From NCBI RefSeq assembly GCF_900188415.1, contig NZ_FZNV01000001.1, positions 523,501-587,500 of the forward strand: a stretch of 64,000 nucleotides of DNA. The letters run 5' to 3'. A model generated the notes under the pieces. It ran no database searches and was not told the DNA's origin. It saw only the letters and a list, made by a program, of their open reading frames with translations. Shown here in pieces: positions 56,814-64,000 of the stretch (the first letter of the stretch is position 1; each line of letters begins with the position of its first letter). This stretch comes from Maribacter sedimenticola (GTDB lineage: Bacteria > Bacteroidota > Bacteroidia > Flavobacteriales > Flavobacteriaceae). The position numbers and the translations under genes were made by a program.

Positions 56814-56844
56814 AAAAGGGCCAATAGCAATATTGGTCTTTTTT
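56814..56844. terminator. Bidirectional rho-independent terminator
   Basis: AAAAGGGCCAATA pairs with TATTGGTCTTTTTT around the loop GCAA. A-runs and T-runs on both sides allow use in both directions: by the 36-aa frame on the plus strand and by the DUF4407 gene on the minus strand. Confidence 0.8.
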
Positions 56845-57947
56845 CATTTTAGGCCTTTTACTTGGGTGTCGTGGAAACTATTGGCCTGTAAGCGGAGCAA
56901 TTCTTCCGCCTTTTTCTTTTTGTAGCCATAAAGTTCCTCTTCTCCCTTTAAGTCCTCATAAATTTTTTGATTGATTTCCCCATCTGTAGCAAGAATTAAT
57001 TTTCGTTGTTCTAATTTTTGGGTCACCCAGGTAGCAAGTATACTTTCCTGTTCCTCCAGTTTTATATCATATTCGCCCTTAGGGGCCAATAGTTTGGCAA
57101 TGATCGGGGAAGTTTCAATGGCCAGGAATAGTAAGAAGATAAAGAACGATGGCAACCAGGGTAGCTCGTTCAAAGCTGTAATCCTTGCCATTAATCCGTC
57201 AAAACCATCAATGATGGGTTGGCTTTCTTTAACGACTTCTGCATACTCCGTGTCCAAAGCGGTAATCTGTGTTTCTAAACCGGTTATTTTCTCTGAGTTT
57301 GTTTCTTTAAGAGCATTTAATTCGGCCAAGGCGGCATCATGTTTTTCGCGCTTTTCCGCATATACAGGTCCTTTGCCCAAAAGCTTGGTACCGGCCGTAC
57401 CTTCTGCTTCGTTGATGTAAATGTCGTAAAGTGCATTTGTTTGGGCCTCTTTGGTAGCTATTTCTGTTTTTAATGCAGAGATTTCTTGATTTAGTCCTTC
57501 AATTTTAGGGGTGTATTGTAATGCCAATTGTTCTTTGTTGGCCAAGGTCATTTCATTTTTTTGTTCCAATAACACCTGATTGATTTCCTTTTCAAAAATT
57601 TTCATTTCCAATGGCTTTGAAATAACTATGGCAATGATAATGGCGAGGATAATACGTGGTACGGCCTGTAAAAATTCTTGGCTAAACGTATTTCTCTTCT
57701 TTATTGTGCTAACAATATAACGGTCTAGGTTAAAAATTAGAAGCCCCCAAATAAGACCAAAGAATATGGAGGTGTACACATTGTCAAATACCGTATAAAG
57801 GGCGTAGCTACTGGCAATGAATGCCATTACCGCCGTAAAGAATACGGTTGCGCCAATACCGGCGTATTTATTTTGTTCGCCTTTGGAACAGGTTTGTAAA
57901 AGTTCGGCATCTGCTCCGGAACAAAGGATGAAAAATTGCTGTATCAT
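56844..57947 (-). CDS. DUF4407 membrane protein
   Basis: From the ATG at 57947 the protein is 367 aa; an in-frame ATG at 58019 adds 24 basic residues and is less likely. It begins QQFFILCSGADAELLQTCSK, typical of DUF4407, with paired membrane helices at about 30-80 and 105-130. A long coiled coil follows (QIKKT-free, rich in E, A and L, about 150-265), then another membrane segment (LPSFFIFLLFLAIETSPIIA form). Function unknown. It may be transcribed alone. Confidence 0.85.
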   Translation of the reverse strand: MIQQFFILCSGADAELLQTCSKGEQNKYAGIGATVFFTAVMAFIASSYALYTVFDNVYTSIFFGLIWGLLIFNLDRYIVSTIKKRNTFSQEFLQAVPRIILAIIIAIVISKPLEMKIFEKEINQVLLEQKNEMTLANKEQLALQYTPKIEGLNQEISALKTEIATKEAQTNALYDIYINEAEGTAGTKLLGKGPVYAEKREKHDAALAELNALKETNSEKITGLETQITALDTEYAEVVKESQPIIDGFDGLMARITALNELPWLPSFFIFLLFLAIETSPIIAKLLAPKGEYDIKLEEQESILATWVTQKLEQRKLILATDGEINQKIYEDLKGEEELYGYKKKKAEELLRLQANSFHDTQVKGLK

Positions 57948-58015
57948 GATGATTGATTTGTTTTTGATTGATGAACGTCTATAATGGGTGAACGTAACTA
58001 TTTTGTTTTTGGTAC

Positions 58016-58042
58016 GCAAAAAGCCCTCGTAAAGAGGGCTTT
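58016..58042 (-). terminator. Terminator after the second M56 gene
   Basis: AAAGCCCTC-gtaaa-GAGGGCTTT (58020-58042) is a perfect stem. Read on the minus strand it is followed by a TTTTT run, about 105 bases past the M56 stop codon. Confidence 0.8.
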
Positions 58043-58147
58043 AACATATGTTTGACGTTATAACTATTCTATTGTTATAAGTTTCAATTAGTTTTAACCT
58101 ATGGTAACTTGTTTTTTTACACAGGAAATAAGGTGACTTGAACTTTT

Positions 58148-60931
58148 TTAAACTTTTTTTACAACCTTCCCATCTTCCAGTTTGTACATTTTGGCACTAG
58201 GTGGGGGAGGTAATATTTTTGGAGCAGATTGTTTTTCATTTTCAGATAAATACATATAAGCTTGAAACATGGCCTGTTGAATTTTATTAAATTCTGTTTG
58301 TTCAAGTTTGGACAATGCTAAATAACCTACTGGGTAATCTATGTTATTTACTTTAATGTAGTTCAATAATTTATTTCTTTCCTTAATATAAGTGTTGACA
58401 TTTTTATTAGTTGAAGCTTCTTGACCGATACTAATTAGAATAGGGTCTTTGGTTATTTTAATAACCTGCTCACCATTTTTGGTACGCGAATCTATATTCA
58501 ATTCTTTGTTGTTCTTCATAAGATCTATGGCTTTGTCCGAGGAGATATTGTCTCCTTCATACATAAACGTGGCGCCCTTTTTAGCCATTTCAACCACAAA
58601 ATCCAAAGGAGATTTAGGAGCTGGTGGGGGCGGTGGAAGCGGGATATTACCTTTTTCCTCTTTTAAAACTTTTGGAGCCTTAGGTTCTTCTGGAGCCTCA
58701 GGTGCTGGTGGTGGCTCAGGAAAATCTGGAAAAGGCTGTGCTGACTCTTTTTGTTTGTCGGACATGATGCCATAGATATAGGTCATTTGGTCTACATCTG
58801 ATTTTAGAATTCTAACGTTGCCATTTTTTCCTAACATTTTATTGTATTTTTTGGCCAATGCATTGTATTGGGATACTTGTTTGGTAGAGGCATTTTTTTG
58901 CTGGTTAGAGCTTGAGGGGTCGTTATTTCCTAAGATGTCAATAGTTGCAACGCCATAATCCGATAGGATTTTTTCAACTTTTTTTATAATACCCTTTGGT
59001 GATTTTGGGGTAATTACGATATACGAGCTTATGGTCTTTTTTCTTTCCTCCATAGCAATATTAGTGTTGTACCGTGCTAGAAAGTTAGACAGATCCTTAA
59101 GTTCAACATTATAGCCGTTAACCAATAATGCCCCCTTGTCATTGATATTTATCGTAATTTCCTTAGTAGACTTTTGCTGTCCATGCTTGGGTAAACATTC
59201 TGGAAAAGGTAGGGCCTGTGCTTTCTGCTCCGCACTTAGACTGCGGTAAATGGTTTCTAGTATCTTCAAGTCTTTTAAAGGAATAATCCTTTTTTCAATT
59301 GGTATGGCATTATATTTTTTGGCTAAGGTGTTGTATTTTTTAAAATCTGAATTAGAAAATTGACCATTTTGATGATTTAAAAAATTTTCTAATGACGTGA
59401 ATAGTGCAAAACTTGCATTATTTAATGAATTTAAAGGAGTCATGCCTTTTATGTCTGATCTTTTCAAAACCTTATTTACAAGACTTACCGGGATAAATTT
59501 TTTGTTATCTATAGCAATGACATCATTTTTTGAATTTACTTTAATCCATCCGGTGTCACTAACTAAAAACAAATTGTCATCTATTTCAATAACAATGTCT
59601 TGGTTGTCTTTTTTAGCTCTTTCAATTTTTTTATTGAATTCAAATTGTCTTTCTGTCTTGACGAAATTTGCATATACAGATTCATAGGAAAGATCTTGAA
59701 TGTTTGTATATAAGTCAGAAAATTCAGGGGCATTTGATTTGTTTTCCTTCAACCCAATAATAATACAGGATGCTATTTTACCATTTAAATTTCCCCAATG
59801 TTCTTTTTGATAAACTTGTTTATAACCATTTTTTGATATCAAATATTCAAACATTATTTCACCACTTTCCAAATTATCAAACTCAATATTATAATAACCT
59901 TTGGAATCAGTAGTTGAGATTAAATTTCCAAATTTATCATATAATTTTGCATGGGATATAGGGGATAAAGTTTTAGAATCTATAACTAATCCAGCGACTT
60001 CTACTGTTCTTGTGAAATCTTTTAAATTCGCACTTGTTTTAAACCCCTCTAGCTTTTTAAGCTCTTTAAATTCAGTTTTAGTTTCACTAAAGCTTAATAA
60101 TAATATAGCCAGTATAGGTAATAGAAATGTACTTCTGAGGACAATGCCTTTTCTTGATGTTTCTTTTTTCATGACTGTAAATCGTTTTTTGATTGATGAA
60201 TAATTGATGGCATTTGCCAATTGTGGTTCTACGGCATTTGATGAGAATGCCAATAATATTTTTTGATAATCGCTTTTTTCTAGTCCGTTGTTCAATACGG
60301 CACTATCCGCTAAAAATTCGTGGTTTAATTTTATTGATTTTTTAAATAGATAGATAAGTGGGTTAAACCAGCATACTATTTGCAGTATTTCCAATACCAA
60401 AATATCTATGCTATGTTTTTGTTTTGCATGTGTTTCTTCATGTAATAAAACTGCGGGCGGTATTTCATTTGCTTCAAATTTCTGTTTGTTCAAAAAGATA
60501 TAATTGAAAAAGGTATGGGGTACAATTTGTAACGATAATAAAACTTTTATAATGCTATTTGTCTGCTGCTTGGGATTGTTCTGTATTGTTTTTTTAATCT
60601 GATAGAGATTCTTGAAAAATTTAAGGCTAAAGAATAGAACGCCTAGAACATATATAGTAAGTAGGGACCAATAGGTATAGTCTATAGATGCTATACTAGG
60701 TGCGTGGTAAGTTTCTAAACTATAATCCTCTGTTGGTGTAAAGGAATTGGAAATGGGTTCTATGTAGATTACCTCAGTAAAAACAATGGCCGGTATTACA
60801 AAGCTACAGGCTATTGCGGCCAATAGGAAATAGCGTTTAAAGAAATGCATGCTTTCCTTTTCCAAAAATAATTTGTAAAAGGCCAGAAATATGGCCATGC
60901 AGGCAGCGGATTTTATTAGGAAGGCTATCAT
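58148..60931 (-). CDS. BlaR1-type M56 metallopeptidase with internal repeats
   Basis: The 927-aa protein has an N-terminal membrane domain with the zinc motif H164-E-E-T-H168 and further membrane segments up to about 285. A carboxypeptidase-regulatory-like domain lies at about 310-395. Then come three related segments (near 528-590, 685-745 and 845-915) of the form YNxLAKKYN, IY, LSxxQK, PFPE, plus proline-rich linkers (EPPPAPEAPEEPKAPK). There is no penicillin-sensor domain and no TonB-C domain, unlike the other M56 protein in this window. It starts two bases after the BlaI-like gene. Confidence 0.87.
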   Translation of the reverse strand: MIAFLIKSAACMAIFLAFYKLFLEKESMHFFKRYFLLAAIACSFVIPAIVFTEVIYIEPISNSFTPTEDYSLETYHAPSIASIDYTYWSLLTIYVLGVLFFSLKFFKNLYQIKKTIQNNPKQQTNSIIKVLLSLQIVPHTFFNYIFLNKQKFEANEIPPAVLLHEETHAKQKHSIDILVLEILQIVCWFNPLIYLFKKSIKLNHEFLADSAVLNNGLEKSDYQKILLAFSSNAVEPQLANAINYSSIKKRFTVMKKETSRKGIVLRSTFLLPILAILLLSFSETKTEFKELKKLEGFKTSANLKDFTRTVEVAGLVIDSKTLSPISHAKLYDKFGNLISTTDSKGYYNIEFDNLESGEIMFEYLISKNGYKQVYQKEHWGNLNGKIASCIIIGLKENKSNAPEFSDLYTNIQDLSYESVYANFVKTERQFEFNKKIERAKKDNQDIVIEIDDNLFLVSDTGWIKVNSKNDVIAIDNKKFIPVSLVNKVLKRSDIKGMTPLNSLNNASFALFTSLENFLNHQNGQFSNSDFKKYNTLAKKYNAIPIEKRIIPLKDLKILETIYRSLSAEQKAQALPFPECLPKHGQQKSTKEITININDKGALLVNGYNVELKDLSNFLARYNTNIAMEERKKTISSYIVITPKSPKGIIKKVEKILSDYGVATIDILGNNDPSSSNQQKNASTKQVSQYNALAKKYNKMLGKNGNVRILKSDVDQMTYIYGIMSDKQKESAQPFPDFPEPPPAPEAPEEPKAPKVLKEEKGNIPLPPPPPAPKSPLDFVVEMAKKGATFMYEGDNISSDKAIDLMKNNKELNIDSRTKNGEQVIKITKDPILISIGQEASTNKNVNTYIKERNKLLNYIKVNNIDYPVGYLALSKLEQTEFNKIQQAMFQAYMYLSENEKQSAPKILPPPPSAKMYKLEDGKVVKKV

Positions 60932-60933
60932 GG

Positions 60934-61299
60934 CTACTTTTTTAGGATTTCACTATCTATTAATTTTTTCAATTCTTCCAATTCTTCTTTGCTTAAATTG
61001 GTTTCTTGGGTAAAAAACGACGCAAACTGGCTTGCGCTATCGTTAAAAAAATTTTTGATCAGGCCGTTGACATGCTTAGAAAAGTAGTCTTTCTTCTTTA
61101 CCAAAGGAAAATATTCCCTGCTTCTGCCATGCGTGGTATAATCAATAAATTTTTTATCCGCCATTCTTTTTAAAAGGGTGGCTATGGTCGTTGTTGCCGG
61201 TTTGGGCTCTGGGTATGCATCCAGCAAATCTTTCATAAATGCTTTTTTCTGTTTCCAGAGGATATTCATCAATTCTTCTTCTGATTTTGACAACTGCAT
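60934..61299 (-). CDS. BlaI/MecI/CopY family repressor
   Basis: The 121-aa winged-helix protein opens with QLSKSEEELMNILWKQKKAF and has the recognition segment ATTTIATLLKRMADKKFIDY, followed by a C-terminal dimerisation helix. It is a paralogue of the protein at 35354. Its M56 partner follows by two bases, and three palindromes precede its start codon. Confidence 0.9.
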   Translation of the reverse strand: MQLSKSEEELMNILWKQKKAFMKDLLDAYPEPKPATTTIATLLKRMADKKFIDYTTHGRSREYFPLVKKKDYFSKHVNGLIKNFFNDSASQFASFFTQETNLSKEELEELKKLIDSEILKK

Positions 61300-61300
61300 T

Positions 61301-61364
61301 TTCTACAAGTTTAGAATGTGTTCTACAAACATAGAATAAATATTTTAATTCTACAAATGTAGAG
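61301..61364 (-). promoter_or_regulatory. Three BlaI-type palindromic operators with promoter
   Basis: Three 16-bp dyads precede the ATG at 61299: TTCTACAAGTTTAGAA (61301-61316), TTCTACAAACATAGAA (61321-61336) and TTCTACAAATGTAGAG (61349-61364). On the minus strand the middle box contains the -7 element TATGTTTG (61333-61326) and the outer box contains TTTG (61357-61354), 20 bases apart, a close match to the Bacteroidetes promoter. Repressor binding would block both elements. Confidence 0.82.
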
Positions 61365-61378
61365 TCATTTTTTTTGCC

Positions 61379-61461
61379 TTAGGGATAGCAGTGGAAAGGC
61401 CGTATTTGCCATTAGGCAAAGCGTACTTGCAACGTATAGCCCGGCCCCAATTCTTTGGGGA
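61379..61461 (+). ncRNA. Possible conserved flavobacterial intergenic RNA motif
   Basis: A GC-richer island stands out in AT-rich DNA: GGGATAGCAG (61382-61391), then GTGGAAAGG, a TTTGCC-atta-GGCAAA hairpin (61405-61420), GTATAGCCCGG, and a CCCCAA-ttct-TTGGGG hairpin (61445-61460). From memory, GGGATAGCAG...GATAGCCCG blocks recur between flavobacterial genes. I cannot confirm family or function. Confidence 0.4.
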
Positions 61462-61514
61462 AAGGTCCTAACACCCCATGAAAAAGATGTAAGTTTGCTA
61501 TAAAACAATCAATA

Positions 61515-62093
61515 ATGAGTGTATTATCTGATCTAGAGGCGCGTAGCGGTACAACATGTGAACTTTGCACGGGTACGCAAAATTTAGAAATTTTTGAAGT
61601 GGAACCGGTTTCTATAAGTGGTGTTGATTCCAGTATCCTGGCATGTGAGACATGCCGTACCCAAATTGAAGATCCGGAGCAAATGGACCCTAACCACTGG
61701 CGCTGTCTAAATGATAGTATGTGGAGCCAATATGATTCTGTAAAGGTGGTTGCATGGCGTATGCTGTCTAGATTAAAATCTGAAGGATGGCCAAAGGACC
61801 TTTTGGATATGATGTATTTGGAACCTGAGGTTTTGGAATGGGCAAAGGCCACGGGAGAAGGTATTGCAGAGGCCGATAAAATTATTCATAGGGACGTAAA
61901 CGGGGTTGTATTACAAAACGGCGATAGTGTTGTTTTGATTAAAGACCTTAAAATTAAAGGTTCTAGCCAAGTTGCCAAACAAGGAACCGCAGTACGAAGA
62001 ATTTCGTTGGACCGTGAAAATGCGGAATATATAGAAGGTAAGGTTGGGCCTACATTGACCGTTATCATTACCAAGTATGTAAAGAAAATTTAA
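61515..62093 (+). CDS. PhnA-like zinc-ribbon protein
   Basis: The 192-aa protein has an N-terminal zinc ribbon with two CxxC pairs (CELC and CETC) and a C-terminal PhnA domain: GDSVVLIKDLKIKGSSQVAK, RRISLDRENAEYIEGKVGP, TKYVKK. The PhnA family was named from a phosphonate gene cluster but most members lie outside such clusters and have no proven role. It is a single gene, with a TAAGTTTG -7-like element at 61490-61497. Confidence 0.88.
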   Translation: MSVLSDLEARSGTTCELCTGTQNLEIFEVEPVSISGVDSSILACETCRTQIEDPEQMDPNHWRCLNDSMWSQYDSVKVVAWRMLSRLKSEGWPKDLLDMMYLEPEVLEWAKATGEGIAEADKIIHRDVNGVVLQNGDSVVLIKDLKIKGSSQVAKQGTAVRRISLDRENAEYIEGKVGPTLTVIITKYVKKI

Positions 62094-62238
62094 TAGCTGG
62101 TAAGTTAGGACTCCTATCTTATAATTAGTACAGATATTATATAACGCCTATGTGCGTAAAAAAAGCAATCTGTAAATTAGATTCCCTAAGCTTACAGATT
62201 GCTTTGTTGTTAAAAACCGTATTGCAAAGATGTTTTTA

Positions 62239-63627
62239 TTACTTGCTCATCTCCGTAAAGTATTGATAGAAATATGGTATGGTCTCTATACCCTTAAAAT
62301 AGTTCCATACCCCAAAATGTTCGTTAGGGGAATGGATGGCATCACTGTCTAGGCCAAAGCCCATAAGGATTGTTTTGCTGCCAAGTTCTTTCTCGAACAG
62401 GGAAACTATAGGAATACTGCCGCCACTTCGTTGGGGTATAGGGGTTTTTCCAAATGTTGTTTCATACGCCTTTGATGCGGCTTGGTATGCAATGGTGTCT
62501 ATTGGGGTTACATATCCTTGTCCGCCATGATGAGGTTTAACCTTTACGGTAACTCCCTTTGGTGCAATGGCCTCAAAATGTGTTTTGAACAACTCAGTGA
62601 TTTCTTTCCAATCTTGATTGGGAACCAAGCGCATGGATATTTTGGCATAAGCCTTACTTGCAATTACAGTTTTAGCTCCTTCACCAATATAGCCTCCCCA
62701 GATACCATTGACATCCAATGTGGGTCGTATAGCATTGCGTTCGTTTGTAGTATATCCTTTTTCGCCATAAACACTATCAATGTCCAGCGCATTTTTATAG
62801 GAATCCAAATTAAAGGGAGCCTTGGCCATTGCGGCCCTTTCATCAGTGGATAGTTCTTCTACCTTATCATAAAAACCGGGTATGGTTATATGATTGTTAT
62901 CATCATGCAAACTGGCTATCATTTTAGCAAGTATATTGATGGGGTTGGCCACCGCACCGCCATAAAGACCGGAATGTAAATCTCTGTTTGGACCGGTAAC
63001 TTCTACCTCAACATAGCTTAAGCCCCTTAGTCCGGTAGTTATGGAAGGAATGTCGTTAGCGATCATACCCGTATCAGAAATCAAGATGACATCGTTGGAC
63101 AATTTCTCTTTATTTTCAGCTACATAAATACCAAGGTTGTTACTGCCCACTTCTTCCTCGCCTTCGATCATAAATTTGACATTGCAGGGCAATTGACCGG
63201 TCTTTACCATTAGTTCCAATGCTTTTACGTGCATGTACATTTGCCCTTTATCATCACAGGCTCCCCTTGCATAAATGGCACCTTCTGGGTGGGTATCGGT
63301 TTTTTTGATTACAGGCTCAAACGGTGGGGAATGCCATAAATCTATAGGGTCTGCCGGTTGTACATCGTAATGCCCGTATACCAAGACTGTCGGTAAATCT
63401 GGGTTTATGATTTTTTCACCGTATACAATAGGGTAACCGGCGGTTTCATGTATTTCCACTACATCACAACCCGCTTCCTGTAAACTTAATTTTACGGATT
63501 CTGCAGTATCGATGACATCTTGGGAAAAGGCGGGATCCGCACTAACCGACGGTATTTTAAGTAGTTCTATAAGCTCATTTAAAAATCGGTCCTTGTTTTC
63601 CGATAGATAATTCTTTACGTTTTGCAT
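62239..63627 (-). CDS. M20 family dipeptidase
   Basis: The 462-aa peptidase has the M20 metal motifs VYGHYDVQPADPIDLW (His and Asp ligands), GACDDKG (bridging Asp), MIEGEEEVGS (catalytic and metal Glu), and a dimerisation domain in the middle. Its pattern is closest to CNDP-type dipeptidases that cleave Xaa-His or general dipeptides in the cytoplasm. There is no signal peptide. The last metal histidine is probably in DAIHSPNEHFG near the C-terminus. Confidence 0.92.
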   Translation of the reverse strand: MQNVKNYLSENKDRFLNELIELLKIPSVSADPAFSQDVIDTAESVKLSLQEAGCDVVEIHETAGYPIVYGEKIINPDLPTVLVYGHYDVQPADPIDLWHSPPFEPVIKKTDTHPEGAIYARGACDDKGQMYMHVKALELMVKTGQLPCNVKFMIEGEEEVGSNNLGIYVAENKEKLSNDVILISDTGMIANDIPSITTGLRGLSYVEVEVTGPNRDLHSGLYGGAVANPINILAKMIASLHDDNNHITIPGFYDKVEELSTDERAAMAKAPFNLDSYKNALDIDSVYGEKGYTTNERNAIRPTLDVNGIWGGYIGEGAKTVIASKAYAKISMRLVPNQDWKEITELFKTHFEAIAPKGVTVKVKPHHGGQGYVTPIDTIAYQAASKAYETTFGKTPIPQRSGGSIPIVSLFEKELGSKTILMGFGLDSDAIHSPNEHFGVWNYFKGIETIPYFYQYFTEMSK

Positions 63628-63686
63628 GTTCTGTTTTATATGACTTTTTATAAATGTACAAAAAGCGCAATTTTTAAATGGTAAAA

Positions 63687-63717
63687 TTTAGAGAATTGAA
63701 TTTTTGGCTTATATTTG
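63687..63717 (+). promoter_or_regulatory. Promoter of the tRNA-Leu gene
   Basis: TTTA (63687-63690), 19 bases, then TATATTTG (63710-63717) matches the Bacteroidetes -33/-7 pattern. Transcription would start near 63724, and a short CCGAT-aata-ATCGG hairpin (63722-63735) lies in the leader. Confidence 0.6.
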
Positions 63718-63743
63718 CAGCCCGATAATAATCGGATAATGAT

Positions 63744-63825
63744 GCAGGCGTGGTGGAATTGGTAGACACGCTAGACTTAGGATCTAGTGCCGCAAGGTGT
63801 GAGAGTTCGAGTCTCTCCGCCTGTA
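63744..63825 (+). tRNA. tRNA-Leu (UAG)
   Basis: The 82-nt sequence folds as a class II tRNA. The acceptor stem pairs GCAGGCG with CGCCTGT (discriminator A), and the D arm contains the GGTAG element. The anticodon stem is CTAGA/TCTAG with loop CTTAGGA, giving anticodon TAG at 63778-63780. A long variable arm (TGCCGCAAGGTGT region) and a T arm with GTTCGAG complete it. CCA is not encoded. Confidence 0.97.
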
Positions 63826-63832
63826 CAACGAG

Positions 63833-63863
63833 AAAGCCTTTCAGAAATGAAAGGCTTTTTTTT
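63833..63863 (+). terminator. Terminator of the tRNA-Leu transcript
   Basis: AAAGCCTTTCA (63833-63843) pairs with TGAAAGGCTTT (63848-63858) around a four-base GAAA loop and is followed by a run of T, eight bases after the tRNA. The remaining 137 bases of the window contain no gene I can support. Confidence 0.88.
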
Positions 63864-64000
63864 ATGGAATATCCTTAGGCTTTATGGAAACAGCTATGTG
63901 TTAACGGCATGATGTAATGGTAAATTTTGATGGAAGTAACGAGGTGAAAAGCGAATTAAAGAAGTTATAGTTACATGCAAGTACAGATTAATTTCCAAAC

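Noticed and set aside
63864-64000. Possible gene start at the right end of the window
   Set aside because: Only frames of under 20 codons were found, with no supporting signal.

Overview
The window reads as chromosomal DNA of a flavobacterium (phylum Bacteroidota), probably marine. The signs are AT-rich intergenic DNA, promoters with a TAnnTTTG -7 element, no Shine-Dalgarno sequences, a TonB-dependent receptor with a carboxypeptidase-like plug extension, a TamL/TamB pair, BlaI/M56 pairs, a Bacteroidetes-length (666 aa) urocanate hydratase, DUF4230/DUF4260 proteins, a sulfatase and a GH109-like enzyme. No rRNA, CRISPR array, phage or transposase was seen. The genus cannot be fixed from this window.

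Layout. 2-7066 (+): end of a planctomycete-like secreted catabolic module (DUF1501 protein, Tat-exported beta-propeller, small lipoprotein, membrane c-type cytochrome fusion), then a sulfatase and trmN6. 7122-8300 (+): glutaryl-CoA dehydrogenase. 8440-11790 (-): coupled operon of a 41-aa membrane peptide, a metallophosphoesterase, a glycosyltransferase and a GH1 beta-glucosidase. 11908-15806 (-): YdeP-like molybdopterin oxidoreductase, a small conserved protein and a sugar nucleotidyltransferase. 15951-17303 (+): Tat-exported GH109-like oxidoreductase. 17310-23325 (-): TonB receptor, lipoprotein, Tat-exported PLP aminotransferase and AEC permease, facing an Lrp/AsnC regulator (23833, +). 24300-25688 (-): a second Tat-exported Gfo/Idh/MocA protein. 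25901-26814 (+): two small genes, followed by a likely structured RNA with its own terminator (about 26890-26991).

26994-33069 (-): a complete histidine utilisation set (hutH, hutI, hutU, hutG) with a divergent LysR regulator at 33154. 34131-39223: nitroreductase, DUF456 protein, a first BlaI/M56 pair with a TPR protein, and a small lipoprotein. 39229-43259 (+): ruvC, hemW, a cyclase-family hydrolase, DUF4260 and DUF4230. A four-helix-bundle gene framed by a 22-nt inverted repeat lies between ruvC and hemW. 43283-48948 (+): Dabb protein, GNAT acetyltransferase, MmcQ-like protein, two ExbD-like proteins, a membrane-anchored MutS-like ATPase and a DUF457 membrane protein. 48953-56266 (-): tamL and tamB. 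56316-57947: two unannotated 36-aa reading frames and a DUF4407 protein. 58148-61299 (-): a second BlaI/M56 pair. 61515-63825: phnA, an M20 dipeptidase and tRNA-Leu(UAG).

The most interesting signals are these: the inverted-repeat-framed four-helix-bundle gene, which resembles the layout of 23S rRNA intervening sequences; the structured RNA candidate before hutG; two BlaI/M56 systems each preceded by three 16-bp palindromes of different sequence; and a receptor-lipoprotein-periplasmic aminotransferase-permease operon opposite an amino-acid-type regulator.
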